NCBI RefSeq assembly: GCF_000423665.1 | Contig: NZ_AUIK01000001.1 | Coordinates: 1-64,000, forward strand | Length of the DNA stretch: 64,000 bases | Source of the DNA: Solirubrobacter soli DSM 22325 | Lineage (GTDB): Bacteria > Actinomycetota > Thermoleophilia > Solirubrobacterales > Solirubrobacteraceae | Direction: 5' to 3' | Part shown: positions 7,940 through 16,146 of the stretch, piece after piece | Layout: each line of letters starts with the position of its first letter | How positions within the stretch are numbered: the first letter of the stretch is position 1 | Program-made: the position numbers and the translations under genes | Notes under the pieces: model-generated | What the model was told of the DNA's origin: nothing | Databases searched by the model: none | What the model saw: the letters and a program-made list of their open reading frames with translations, nothing else

Positions 7940-8882
7940 GCCCGTAGCGTGCCAGCCGAGCGTCCGCGAGGCGCAGCACGGAGGCGACGCTCCTCGCCTC
8001 CCGGGGGATCTCGACCGTCGCCGCGCGACAACCGACGCCGTGCTCGTCCGAGCTCAGCGCGCCGCAGGCCGCGGACACGACCCGTTGCGCCGCCTCGCCC
8101 GTCTCTGCCAGCAGGGCGCACAGCTGGACGCCACCGAGCCGGTAGACATGGCCCTCGGCGATCAGCGCCGTCTCCAGCCGCCGCGCGAGCGTCGTCAGGA
8201 GCGCGTCGCCCGCGGCCAGCCCGAAGTGGTCGTTGACCTTGCGCATCCCGTGCACGTCGAGCAGCGCGAACGTCGCCACCCGCTTCTCGCTCAGCAGCTG
8301 CCCGAGATCCTCGAGCAGCGAGCGGCGGTTCCCGAGCCGGGTCAGCGAGTCGTGGGTGGCGGCGAAGTGCAGCTCCGCGGCGGCTTCCGCGACGGCGCGG
8401 TTGGCGCGCCGCAACTCGACCTCCGCCATCGCCGCGCCCGCCAGGTCCTCGAGCACGCCGTGGTCGCGGCCGGTCCACTCGCGCGGCTCGTGGTCGATCG
8501 CGCACAACGCCCCGAGGCGGACGCCGTCGGAGGTCGTCAGCGGCACGCCGAGGTAGGCGACGATCCCGAACTCCTCGATCGACGGGTTGTCGCGGACCTT
8601 CGGGTGTTTGCGGGCGTCGACGACCTCCAGCGGCGCGCCGGAGTCGACGACGTGGCGGCAGAACGAGTGCGAGAGCGGCGTCTCGCGCAGCTCCCCGAGC
8701 CCGACCGAGGACTTGAACACCTGCCGATCGCCGGTGACGAGCGTGAACATCGCGACCGGCACGTGCAGCACCTCGGTGACGAGGCGGGTGACGCGGTCGA
8801 AGGCGCGCTCGGGCGGGGTGTCCACGAGGCCGCTCTCCGCCAGGGCGGCGAGGCGCTTCGGATCGCCGAGACCGTCGGTCAT
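7917..8882 (-). CDS. GAF protein with degenerate GGDEF domain
   Basis: A 321-residue protein. An N-terminal GAF domain (about 25-165, including SHSFCRHVVDSGAPLEV and YLGVPL) is followed by a GGDEF-fold domain that begins at THDSLTRLGNRRSLLEDLG. The catalytic signature reads GGVQL (residues 250-254) instead of GGDEF, and the metal-binding Asp of the usual DxDxFK-type motif is altered (LLDVHGMRKVND). It is therefore unlikely to make c-di-GMP and may bind GTP or c-di-GMP, or act as a partner or receptor. It starts in an ATGA overlap with the arginase-like gene and overlaps the carboxylase gene by 23 bp. An active GGDEF protein lies two genes downstream. Confidence 0.85.
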   Translation of the reverse strand: MTDGLGDPKRLAALAESGLVDTPPERAFDRVTRLVTEVLHVPVAMFTLVTGDRQVFKSSVGLGELRETPLSHSFCRHVVDSGAPLEVVDARKHPKVRDNPSIEEFGIVAYLGVPLTTSDGVRLGALCAIDHEPREWTGRDHGVLEDLAGAAMAEVELRRANRAVAEAAAELHFAATHDSLTRLGNRRSLLEDLGQLLSEKRVATFALLDVHGMRKVNDHFGLAAGDALLTTLARRLETALIAEGHVYRLGGVQLCALLAETGEAAQRVVSAACGALSSDEHGVGCRAATVEIPREARSVASVLRLADARLARYGHVATARA

Positions 8883-9664
8883 AGAAGGGCCCTCACGATC
8901 GAGGCGACCAGCGCGGTTCGCGTCGCCTTCTCCGCGAAGTCCTCGGGTGCCTCGAAGGCGGTGACCTCGAGGCCGACGACGTCGCACTCGCTCGCGACCT
9001 CGCTCAGCAGCGTCCGCAGCCCACTGTCCGAGAGTCCGCCCGGCACCGCGAACTGCGCCGGCAGCACGTCGGGGTCGAGCACGTCCATGTCGAGGTGCAC
9101 GTAGACCTTCCGGCCGGCCAGGATCGAGGCCACCTCCGACGGCCGCCCGTTGCCCACGCCCGAGGTCTCGACCAGCACGCGCTCGCCCGGATCGAGGTCG
9201 CGGACGCCGCACATCAGCACCCGCCCGGGGTCGAGCGACGGCTCGAAGCCCGCGTCCCACTTCCCGCAGGCGGCCGACAGGCACATCCCCCCGAGGAAGC
9301 CGCTCGGGGTCGTCGCGGGGGTGTTGAAGTCGCCGTGCGCGTCCAGCCACAGCACGTGCACGTCCGGCGTATGGCGCACGACCGCCTGGAAGGTCGTCAT
9401 GCAGATCGAGCAGTCCGACGACGTGAGCACGGGGAAGTGGCCGGCCGCGAGCATGTCGTCGACCTGGCCGCCGGCCTCGAGCAGGCAGCCGTGGGAGTCC
9501 CGGAGGTCGTCCTTGAAATCGGCCACGCGCGGCTCGCCGAACGCGCCGACCAGGCGGGCGTCCGGGTCCAGCGCGAGCGCCAGCGCCTCCGCCCCGCGCG
9601 AGCCGCCCGGCGTGCGGTCCGAGGTGCGGCAGCGCAGCGCGGTGACGCTCAACGCCCGGTCCAC
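8879..9664 (-). CDS. Arginase/agmatinase superfamily protein
   Basis: A 261-residue ureohydrolase-fold protein. Manganese-ligand motifs WLDAHGDFNTP and HLDMDVLDP are present, together with the C-terminal EVTAFEAPED. The first motif, normally GGDHS, reads SSDCS (near residue 84), so a Cys replaces one His ligand. Arginine, agmatine, guanidino-acid or formiminoglutamate hydrolysis are all possible, and the altered ligand makes arginine less certain. The GTG start at 9664 overlaps the hydratase gene by 16 bp. Its place among acyl-CoA genes is unexplained. Confidence 0.85.
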   Translation of the reverse strand: MDRALSVTALRCRTSDRTPGGSRGAEALALALDPDARLVGAFGEPRVADFKDDLRDSHGCLLEAGGQVDDMLAAGHFPVLTSSDCSICMTTFQAVVRHTPDVHVLWLDAHGDFNTPATTPSGFLGGMCLSAACGKWDAGFEPSLDPGRVLMCGVRDLDPGERVLVETSGVGNGRPSEVASILAGRKVYVHLDMDVLDPDVLPAQFAVPGGLSDSGLRTLLSEVASECDVVGLEVTAFEAPEDFAEKATRTALVASIVRALL

Positions 9665-10431
9665 ACCGGCTCCCGCTTCTCGAAGAACGCCTTCACGCCC
9701 TCCTGGATGTCCGCGGTCGAGAACGAGATCGTCAGCTGCGAGTGCAGGAACTCGATCGCGTCGGCGAGCGCCATGTCCTGCTGGCGGTGCATCGCGTCCT
9801 TGCCGAGGCGCATCAGCAGCGGCGACTTGGCGGCCAGCTTGCCCGCCCAGTCCGCGACGGCGGCGTCGAACTCGTCGGCTCCGACGACCTTGTTGACGAT
9901 CCCGATCCGCTCCGCCTCATGCGCATCGATCTGCTCGCCCAGCAGCAGCAATTCGTTGGTCTTCTTGCGGCCGACGTTGCGGTAGATCAGCGCCATGATC
10001 ATGAACGGGAAGACCCCGACGTTGATCTCCGGCGTGCCGAAGCGGGCGCCCTCCTTGGCGATGATCAGGTCGCAGGCGAGCGCGAGGCCGAGCGCCCCCG
10101 CGAGCACGTGCCCGTTGGCCGCGCAGAGGGTCGGCTTGCCCAGCTCGCCGATCAGGTGGAACAGGCGCGGGAAGCGATCGGTGGAGAAGTACTTCTCGCT
10201 CAGCGGCCGATCGGAGGCGAAGGCGCCGAGGTCCCCGCCCGCCGAGAAGACCTTCTCGTGGGTGGAGGTGAGCACGACGCAGCGCACGTCATCGTCGTCC
10301 CGCGCGGCGGACAGCGCGGCGATCAGGTCGTCCAGCAGCTGATCCGAGAGCGCGTTGCGGGCCTCTCGCCGGTCCATCGCCACGGTGGCGACACGGTCGG
10401 CGACGGAGTAGCTGACGGTCTCGTAGGACAT
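9649..10431 (-). CDS. Enoyl-CoA hydratase/isomerase family protein
   Basis: A 260-residue crotonase. The oxyanion-hole segments are KVFSAGGDLGAF and NGHVLAGALGLALACDL. The first catalytic-Glu position of classical hydratases is occupied within ALGLALA, so hydratase activity is uncertain. It could instead be an isomerase or another crotonase. The ATG at 10431 is preceded by GGAGCGG seven bases away, a reasonable ribosome site. It is the first gene of the long minus-strand run and is divergent from an acyl-CoA dehydrogenase 39 bp away, which suggests shared control of beta-oxidation steps. Confidence 0.9.
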   Translation of the reverse strand: MSYETVSYSVADRVATVAMDRREARNALSDQLLDDLIAALSAARDDDDVRCVVLTSTHEKVFSAGGDLGAFASDRPLSEKYFSTDRFPRLFHLIGELGKPTLCAANGHVLAGALGLALACDLIIAKEGARFGTPEINVGVFPFMIMALIYRNVGRKKTNELLLLGEQIDAHEAERIGIVNKVVGADEFDAAVADWAGKLAAKSPLLMRLGKDAMHRQQDMALADAIEFLHSQLTISFSTADIQEGVKAFFEKREPVWTGR

Positions 10432-10470
10432 CTGCCGCTCCACCCTAACCGCAGCGCGTAGATTGGCGCT
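10432..10470 (+). promoter_or_regulatory. Divergent promoter region with a -10 for a leaderless start
   Basis: Only 39 bp separate the divergent hydratase and dehydrogenase genes. On the plus strand TAGATT (10459-10464) ends six bases before the dehydrogenase ATG, so transcription would begin at or next to the start codon. No Shine-Dalgarno sequence precedes that ATG. The minus-strand promoter must lie in the same space or inside the dehydrogenase gene. Confidence 0.55.
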
Positions 10471-11655
10471 ATGGCTGCGACCGAAGTCCAGAAGCCCGAT
10501 CACGCCGCTCCGCGCAAGCACTTCATCTTCAGCGAGGAGCATCAGGCGCTGCGTGAGTCGATCCACGCTTTCGTGGTCAAAGAGCTCGCCCCGCACGCGG
10601 AAGCCTGGGAGGAGACGACGTTCCCGGACTCGGTCTTCCCCCGCATGGGTGAGCTCGGCTTTTTGGGCCTGTCGATGCCCGAGACCTATGGCGGCCAGGG
10701 CGGCGACTACTTCGCGAACCTGGTGCTGGCCGAGGAACTCTCACATTCCGGTTCGGGCGGCCTGTGCATGGGGATCGCCGTCCACACGGACATGGCGACG
10801 CCGCCGATCCTGCAGTTCGGCACCGAGGAGCAGAAGCAGGCGTACCTCGTTCCCGCCATCAAGGGCGAGAAGATCAGCTGCCTCGGCATCACCGAGCCCG
10901 ACGCCGGCTCGGACGTCTCCGGCATCCGCACGACCGCCGTCCGCGACGGCGACGAGTACGTCATCAACGGATCGAAGACGTACATCACGAACGGTCACCG
11001 CGCCGACTTCATCGTGCTCGTGACCAAGACGGACCCGGCGGCGGGCTACGACGGGTTCAGCCTGTTCCTCGTCGACATGGACTCGCCCGGCGTGGTGCGC
11101 GAGAAGCGGCTCGAGAAGCTCGGCATGCACGCGTCCGACACGGCGCTGCTGGCCTTCCAGGACGTGCGCGTGCCGGACACCGCGCTGCTCGGCCAACTGG
11201 GCAAGGGCTTCTACCACATCATGTGGGAGCTCCAGGGGGAGCGGCTGATCGGCGCCGCGGGCTGCGTCGCAGGCGCCGAGCGAGCGTTCGAGCGCACCCT
11301 GGCGTACGCCATGGAGCGCAAGGCGTTCGGGCGCGAGATCGGCCACTTCCAGTCGATCCGCCACAAGTTCGCGGCGATGGCGACCAAGATCGAGGCGTCG
11401 CGATCGCTCGTGTACTCGACCGCGTGGCGCTTCGCCAACGGCGAGTACCCGGTGCGCGAGATCTCGATGGCCAAGCTGCACGCGTCGCAGATGTGCTGCG
11501 AGGTCGCCGACGAGTGCCTGCAGATCTTCGGCGGCGCGGGCTACATGCGCGAGTACAAGATCGAGCGGGCGTGGCGTGACCTGCGGCTCAACCGCATCGG
11601 GGCGGGTACCGACGAGATCATGCTCGACGTGATCGGTCGTTCGTACGGGCTCTAG
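10471..11655 (+). CDS. Acyl-CoA dehydrogenase, long-chain/isovaleryl type
   Basis: A 394-residue FAD enzyme that introduces the alpha-beta double bond into acyl-CoA. FAD/substrate motifs GITEPDAGSDVSGI and the C-terminal LQIFGGAGYMREY are present. The C-terminal YEG position that holds the catalytic Glu in medium-chain enzymes reads GAG here (RIGAGTDEIM). A Glu in the helix-G segment LQGERLIGAAG is placed as in long-chain and isovaleryl-CoA dehydrogenases and probably serves instead. The start is apparently leaderless. It is divergent from the enoyl-CoA hydratase, the next step of the same pathway. Confidence 0.95.
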   Translation: MAATEVQKPDHAAPRKHFIFSEEHQALRESIHAFVVKELAPHAEAWEETTFPDSVFPRMGELGFLGLSMPETYGGQGGDYFANLVLAEELSHSGSGGLCMGIAVHTDMATPPILQFGTEEQKQAYLVPAIKGEKISCLGITEPDAGSDVSGIRTTAVRDGDEYVINGSKTYITNGHRADFIVLVTKTDPAAGYDGFSLFLVDMDSPGVVREKRLEKLGMHASDTALLAFQDVRVPDTALLGQLGKGFYHIMWELQGERLIGAAGCVAGAERAFERTLAYAMERKAFGREIGHFQSIRHKFAAMATKIEASRSLVYSTAWRFANGEYPVREISMAKLHASQMCCEVADECLQIFGGAGYMREYKIERAWRDLRLNRIGAGTDEIMLDVIGRSYGL

Positions 11656-11668
11656 TCAGGAAGAGCGC

Positions 11669-11690
11669 GACGGCCGCGTTGCCGGCCGTC
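11669..11690 (+). terminator. Hairpin after the acyl-CoA dehydrogenase gene
   Basis: A perfect 8-bp GC stem (GACGGCCG/CGGCCGTC) with a 6-base loop lies 13 bp after the dehydrogenase stop and is followed only by TTCTGG. Position and stability fit a terminator, but the U-tract is poor. The rest of the 162-bp gap to the next gene shows no further gene. Confidence 0.45.
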
Positions 11691-11817
11691 TTCTGGAGGT
11701 TCAGGATCTGTGCGAGGGGAAGCATCCCCCCTCCAGACGCGCGGGTTGAGCGCGAACTTCCCCGATTGGACAGAAGTTCGGTTTCCCGCCAGATGTGCGT
11801 CCAGTTAGGGTCCGTGG

Positions 11818-14700
11818 ATGCGGAGGGTTTACCGTGGCGCCATCGGCGCCCTGGCCTCGCTCGCGTTCGCGTCGCCCGCAGTGGCCGCGGATCGCGTCGA
11901 GCCGCTCAATCAATACATCGTCACGGGCACGGATGCCGAGCTTGGGTCACTCGGCAAGCTCGGCTATGACGTGACCGAGGGCGCGGACGCGCCCGGCCGG
12001 ACCGGCATCGTCGCGACCCCCACGGAAGCTGAGGGGCTCCGTGCAAAGGGCTTCGCGGTGCGCGCCGTCGGCAAGGAGAACACGACCAGCGTCGCGGCGG
12101 CCGAGGTCGCCCCGCTGGCGGACCCGGTGTGGGGCTACGACGTCTTCCGCCCCTACGCGCTCAAGCCGGCCCCGTGCCAGACGACCTGCTCCGGCGCGGT
12201 CGACGCCGACGGCAAGCCGATCTCGCTGATGGCCTACTACGACCTGCTCGCGGCCGCGAATCCCACGCTGGTCAAGCGCGAGGTCTACGGCAAGTCGCGG
12301 CTCGGGACCGACCTCGTCGCCTACAAGGTCACGGCCAACGCGAACACCGTCGAGGACGGCGCCAAGCCCGGCGTCATGTTCCACGGCGCGCAGCACGCCC
12401 GCGAGTGGATCTCGGCCGAGGTCGTGCGCCGCGGCTTCCAGTATTTCCTGTCGCACAAGGACGACGCGGCCTCCGGCATCCCGGGCATCCTGGCCTCGAC
12501 CGAGACCTGGTTCATCCCGGTCCTGAACCCGGACGGCTACGACTACACGTTCCAGACGCGCGCCTCGCGCCTGTGGCGCAAGAACCTGCGCGACAACAAT
12601 GGGAACGGCACGGTCCAGTCGGGCGACGGCGTCGACACCAACCGCAACTTCTCCGAGAAGTGGCGCTACGACAACGAGGGCGCGTCGGACACGATGTCGT
12701 CCGACACCTACCGCGGCCCGACGCCTGAGTCCGAGCCCGAGGTGTCCTCCTTCCACGCGCTGATGCACCGCATCAAGCCCGAGTTCTACGTCGACTACCA
12801 CTCCTACGCGAAGCTCGTCCTGTACCCGGTCGGCTGGCAGGTGGAGACCTACGGCGGCGACACGCCGCTGATGGAGGCGCTCGCGGGCACCGACCGCGCG
12901 CCCGCGGTCGCCGGCTATGACCCCGACGTCGGTGGCGAGCTGTACACCACCAACGGCGAGATCACCGACACGATGTACCTGCAGGAGAACGTGATGGGCT
13001 ACACCGTCGAGCTCGACGGGGGCTCCGGCTCGCCGGTCGGCGGCACGACCACCACGGGCAACGCGTACGGCTCCAACCCGTCCGGGTTCGTCTTCCAGGA
13101 CCGCGAGTCCGACGTGCAGGCCGTCTTCACGAACAACCTGCCGTTCATGCTCGACCTGGCCAAGTCGGCGCCGACGCCGGACAACCCGTCCTCGCACCTG
13201 AACCCCGTGATCCCGGACTTCGTCCCGGTGACGTTCCCGACGTCCTACGGCGACCCGCAGACCGTCGAGGTCAACGTCAAGCGCTCGCTGGGCGCCGTGA
13301 CGCTGAAGTGGCAGATCGGCTCGACCGTCTACACGGGCTCGACCACCGAGTTCAACGGCGGTGAGCGCTACGGCAAGTCCGGCGTCGTCTACCACCACAT
13401 GCGCGGGTCGGTGACCGGCTTCAAGGCGGGCGACAGCGTGAAGGTGTGGTTCGAGGCGGGTGGGAAGAGCTCGGACCCGTTCACGTTCACGGCGTCGCCG
13501 AACGGGCGCGGGAACCGGGTGTTGGTGCTGTCGGCCGAGGACTACAGCGGGCTCTCGCCGAACACGGCGCCGTTCCCCGGGCCATCGTTCCTGTCGACGT
13601 ACACCGACGCTCTGAGTGACGCCGGCATCCCCGCCGACGTCTACGACATCGACGCCCAGGGCCGCACGCAGGCCGACCTGCTCGGCGTTCTGAGCCACTA
13701 CAAGGCGGTGGTCTGGTACACGGGCACCGACGACTACGTGCGCGATCCGGGTCAGACGACCGGCGTCACGAAGATGTACGACGACCAGATGAACTCGATC
13801 CGCGACTACCTCAACGAGGGCGGCAAGGTCCTGGTCGCGGGGCAGCGGAACCTCCAGGGCACGTGGTCGGAGTACTCCTACAACCCGCTCGGGCGCGTTC
13901 CGGCGTACCCGCAGTGCACGTCCAACACGGGCGCGACGGCGACGGGCCAGCTCGAGAACTGCGTGAACGTCTCCAACGACTTCCTGCAGTACTGGATGGG
14001 CGGGTACTCGCGAGCCAACCAGGCCACGACCGCGGCCGCCGTCGGCGCGCTGACGATCGCGGGCCAGGGCTCGTACTCGGACGCGTTCAAGCTGGTCGGC
14101 CAGTCGTTCCTCGGTCGGTACACGCTGACCTCGGCGCAGCTGGCGCCGGCGTCGTTCCCGCAGTTCGCGGACGCCAAGGCGACGCACGTCGTCCAGGGCA
14201 CCTCGAACGTCGTGGGTTTGTCGACCAACCGCACGGTGATGTGGGGCTTCGGCCTGGAGAACATCGACGACCGCGCGGCGCGGGCCCGGCTGATCGGGCA
14301 GGGCCTGAAGTCGCTCGGGATCGACCCCTACGTCAACGCGGGTGGGAGCGCGGGCGGCTCGGTGCCGGCCACGCTGTCGCTGTCGCTGGGCGCCTCGCCG
14401 TCCTTCGGCGCGTTCACCCCGGGTGTCGCGAAGACCTACACGGCCTCCACGACCGCGAACGTCATCTCGACCGCGGCCGACGCGGCATTGACGGTCTCCG
14501 ATCCCGGCCACCTGATGAACGGCACGTTCGCGCTGCCGCAGCCGCTCCAGGTCGCGTTCTCGAAGTCCGCCTGGACCGGCCCGACGTCGAACGAGTCGGT
14601 GACGATCGACTTCAAGCAGGACATCGCCGCGACCGACGCGCTGCGGACCGGGTCCTACTCGAAGACGCTCACCTTCACGCTCTCGACCACCACCCCATAA
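11818..14700 (+). CDS. Secreted M14 zinc carboxypeptidase, multidomain
   Basis: A 960-residue exported protein. An N-terminal signal peptide (MRRVYRGAIGALASLAFA, cleavage probably after AVAA) precedes a propeptide-like region of about 100 residues. The metallocarboxypeptidase domain follows, with zinc ligands H193 and E196 (HAREW), H328 (DYHSY) and catalytic E398 (YTVELDG), plus DTNRNF for substrate carboxylate binding. About 450 further residues include a beta-rich segment, an Asp/Tyr-rich segment starting VLVLSAEDYSGLSP, and a C-terminal Ser/Thr-rich beta domain. It should trim C-terminal residues from extracellular peptides. It is far longer than the family core of about 300 residues. Palindromes follow its stop. 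Confidence 0.92.
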   Translation: MRRVYRGAIGALASLAFASPAVAADRVEPLNQYIVTGTDAELGSLGKLGYDVTEGADAPGRTGIVATPTEAEGLRAKGFAVRAVGKENTTSVAAAEVAPLADPVWGYDVFRPYALKPAPCQTTCSGAVDADGKPISLMAYYDLLAAANPTLVKREVYGKSRLGTDLVAYKVTANANTVEDGAKPGVMFHGAQHAREWISAEVVRRGFQYFLSHKDDAASGIPGILASTETWFIPVLNPDGYDYTFQTRASRLWRKNLRDNNGNGTVQSGDGVDTNRNFSEKWRYDNEGASDTMSSDTYRGPTPESEPEVSSFHALMHRIKPEFYVDYHSYAKLVLYPVGWQVETYGGDTPLMEALAGTDRAPAVAGYDPDVGGELYTTNGEITDTMYLQENVMGYTVELDGGSGSPVGGTTTTGNAYGSNPSGFVFQDRESDVQAVFTNNLPFMLDLAKSAPTPDNPSSHLNPVIPDFVPVTFPTSYGDPQTVEVNVKRSLGAVTLKWQIGSTVYTGSTTEFNGGERYGKSGVVYHHMRGSVTGFKAGDSVKVWFEAGGKSSDPFTFTASPNGRGNRVLVLSAEDYSGLSPNTAPFPGPSFLSTYTDALSDAGIPADVYDIDAQGRTQADLLGVLSHYKAVVWYTGTDDYVRDPGQTTGVTKMYDDQMNSIRDYLNEGGKVLVAGQRNLQGTWSEYSYNPLGRVPAYPQCTSNTGATATGQLENCVNVSNDFLQYWMGGYSRANQATTAAAVGALTIAGQGSYSDAFKLVGQSFLGRYTLTSAQLAPASFPQFADAKATHVVQGTSNVVGLSTNRTVMWGFGLENIDDRAARARLIGQGLKSLGIDPYVNAGGSAGGSVPATLSLSLGASPSFGAFTPGVAKTYTASTTANVISTAADAALTVSDPGHLMNGTFALPQPLQVAFSKSAWTGPTSNESVTIDFKQDIAATDALRTGSYSKTLTFTLSTTTP

Positions 14701-14710
14701 CCTAAACCCC

Positions 14711-14778
14711 ACCTAAATCCCCCAGGCCGGATTTAGGTAAACGCCACCTAAGGGGTCTGACCCTTTAGGTGGCGTTTA
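14711..14778. repeat. Two adjacent REP-like hairpins
   Basis: Directly after the M14 gene, a 10-bp stem (14711-14720 with 14729-14738) abuts a longer hairpin. The second has 14-bp arms at 14738-14751 and 14765-14778 and a core reading GGGGTCTGACCCT. Related sequences occur at 16029-16075 and 43826-43909. The central GGGTCTGACCC palindrome resembles widespread REP/REPIN cores. It probably also works as a terminator or mRNA 3' stabiliser. Confidence 0.85.
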
Positions 14779-14779
14779 G

Positions 14780-14809
14780 TCGGTGGCCCGCCTATCGGAG
14801 GGCCACCGA
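14780..14809. promoter_or_regulatory. 10-bp inverted repeat upstream of the SDR gene
   Basis: TCGGTGGCCC at 14780-14789 is mirrored exactly by GGGCCACCGA at 14800-14809, with a 10-base spacer. It ends one base before a -10-like TATCGT (14811-14816), which in turn ends seven bases before the SDR ATG. It could be an operator covering the -35 position or a further hairpin of the REP cluster. Confidence 0.5.
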
Positions 14810-14810
14810 C

Positions 14811-14816
14811 TATCGT
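14811..14816 (+). promoter_or_regulatory. -10 element for a leaderless SDR start
   Basis: TATCGT ends seven bases before the ATG at 14824, and no ribosome-binding sequence lies between. Spacing matches other putative leaderless starts in the window. Confidence 0.5.
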
Positions 14817-14823
14817 CACGTCC

Positions 14824-15651
14824 ATGGGAGTCCTGGACGACAAAGTGGCGATCGTGACCGGCTCCGCCCGCGGCATCGGCCGCGCGACGGCGGAGCTGCT
14901 GAGCGAGCACGGCGCCAAGGTGATCATCAACGACCTCGACGCCGATCTGGCCGCGCAGGCGGCCTCTGAGATCGCGGGCGAGACGGCGGTCTACGGCGGC
15001 GATCTGACCAAAGGCGACGCGCCTGAGGCACTCGTCCAGACCGCGCTCGACGCGTGGGGCAAGATCGACATCATCGTCAACAACGCGGGCTACACGATCG
15101 ACGCGCCGATCCACAAGATGTCCGACGACGCGTACCAGCGCATGCTCGACATCCACACGATCGTGCCGTTCCGCGTGATCCGGGCCGCCGCGCCGCACCT
15201 GCGCGAGCCGGCCAAGCAGGAGCGCGAGGAGGGCGTCGAGGTCTTCCGCAAGATCGTCAACGTGTCCTCGATCAGCGGCACGATGGGCAACGCCGGCCAG
15301 GCCAACTACGCGTCCGGCAAGGCGGCCGTGGTCGGCCTGACCAAGACGCTGGCCAAGGAGTGGGGCCAGTTCAAGATCAACGTCAACGCGGTCGCGTTCG
15401 GCTGGATCGAGACCCGCCTGACGGCCTCCAAGGACTCCGAGAACACCATGGAGATCGACGGCCAGAAGGTCCAGCTCGGCATTCCCGAGCAGATGCGCAC
15501 GATGGCGCCGATGCTGATCCCGATCGGCCGCCCGGGCACGCCGGAGGAGGCCGCCGGCGGCGTGTTCTTCCTCTGCTCGCCGTGGTCGAACTTCGTCCAC
15601 GGCCAGGTCCTGAACATCACCGGCGGCCAGTTCACGGGGATGACCTCATGA
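14824..15651 (+). CDS. Short-chain dehydrogenase/reductase
   Basis: A 275-residue classical SDR. The nucleotide motif is TGSARGIG near the N-terminus with NNAG at about 88, and catalytic Ser-Tyr-Lys lie in NVSSISGTMGNAGQANYASGK. An acidic residue after the second strand (INDLD) favours NAD(H). The C-terminal GGQFTGMTS is usual for FabG-like enzymes. An insertion of about 12 charged residues after LREPAKQERE is unusual. It probably oxidises a 3-hydroxyacyl or similar alcohol. Its stop overlaps the cupin ATG as ATGA, so the two products are probably made together. Confidence 0.92.
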   Translation: MGVLDDKVAIVTGSARGIGRATAELLSEHGAKVIINDLDADLAAQAASEIAGETAVYGGDLTKGDAPEALVQTALDAWGKIDIIVNNAGYTIDAPIHKMSDDAYQRMLDIHTIVPFRVIRAAAPHLREPAKQEREEGVEVFRKIVNVSSISGTMGNAGQANYASGKAAVVGLTKTLAKEWGQFKINVNAVAFGWIETRLTASKDSENTMEIDGQKVQLGIPEQMRTMAPMLIPIGRPGTPEEAAGGVFFLCSPWSNFVHGQVLNITGGQFTGMTS

Positions 15652-16034
15652 AGCTCGTCAAGCCGTCCGGCGAAGAGCGCGACGTCCCCCGCGGCGTCGT
15701 CGGCGGCGCCGAGATCTCCCAGGCCACGACCGGCGCGACCAACATCTACATGGGCATCTTCCGCGTGCCCGCCGGCTCGCGCGGCCGCCCGCACTACCAC
15801 GACAACTGCGAGAGCGCGCTCTACATGCTCTCGGGGACGATCGAGATCCGCTTCGGCGACCAGCTCCAGGACTCGCTGCGCGTGGAGGCGGGGGACATGC
15901 TCTACGTCCCACCGCGCGAGACCCACACGGTCGAGAACGTCTCCCCGACCGAGCCGGCCGAGTACATCGTCGCCCGCGACTCACCCACCGAAGACTCCGT
16001 CGAGGTGCCCTGGGCGGACGCGCCGACAACCTAA
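15648..16034 (+). CDS. Small cupin-domain protein
   Basis: A 128-residue single-domain cupin. Motif 1 contains the metal ligands in GRPHYHDNCESALYMLSG, and motif 2 reads GDMLYVPPRETHTVENVS. A divalent-metal site is therefore likely. Single cupins may be dioxygenases, isomerases or binding proteins, and the substrate is unknown. It is translationally coupled to the preceding SDR, so a shared substrate is plausible. A REP-like palindrome follows its stop codon immediately. Confidence 0.88.
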   Translation: MKLVKPSGEERDVPRGVVGGAEISQATTGATNIYMGIFRVPAGSRGRPHYHDNCESALYMLSGTIEIRFGDQLQDSLRVEAGDMLYVPPRETHTVENVSPTEPAEYIVARDSPTEDSVEVPWADAPTT

Positions 16035-16075
16035 ACCCCACATTAAGTGCCTGACACCTTAGGTGGGGTTTAGGT
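16029..16075. repeat. REP-like palindrome after the cupin gene
   Basis: Perfect 13-bp arms lie at 16029-16041 and 16063-16075, with a partly self-complementary core containing GTGCCTGACACC. The outer arms share CCTAAACCCCAC with the sequence following the M14 gene at 14701, so the two sites are related. The left arm covers the cupin stop. It probably also ends transcription. Confidence 0.8.
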
Positions 16076-16146
16076 CGAAGAGGGGTTGGTAGTGAGTCAC
16101 CACTAGCTTGGCGCGCAGGCGCTCGATTCGCGCTTGACGGAGGAAG

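Noticed and set aside
11947..14712. A 921-residue open frame antisense to the M14 gene
   Set aside because: Its composition is typical of a shadow frame (Arg, Val, Asp, His), while the plus strand has a complete signal peptide and all zinc ligands.
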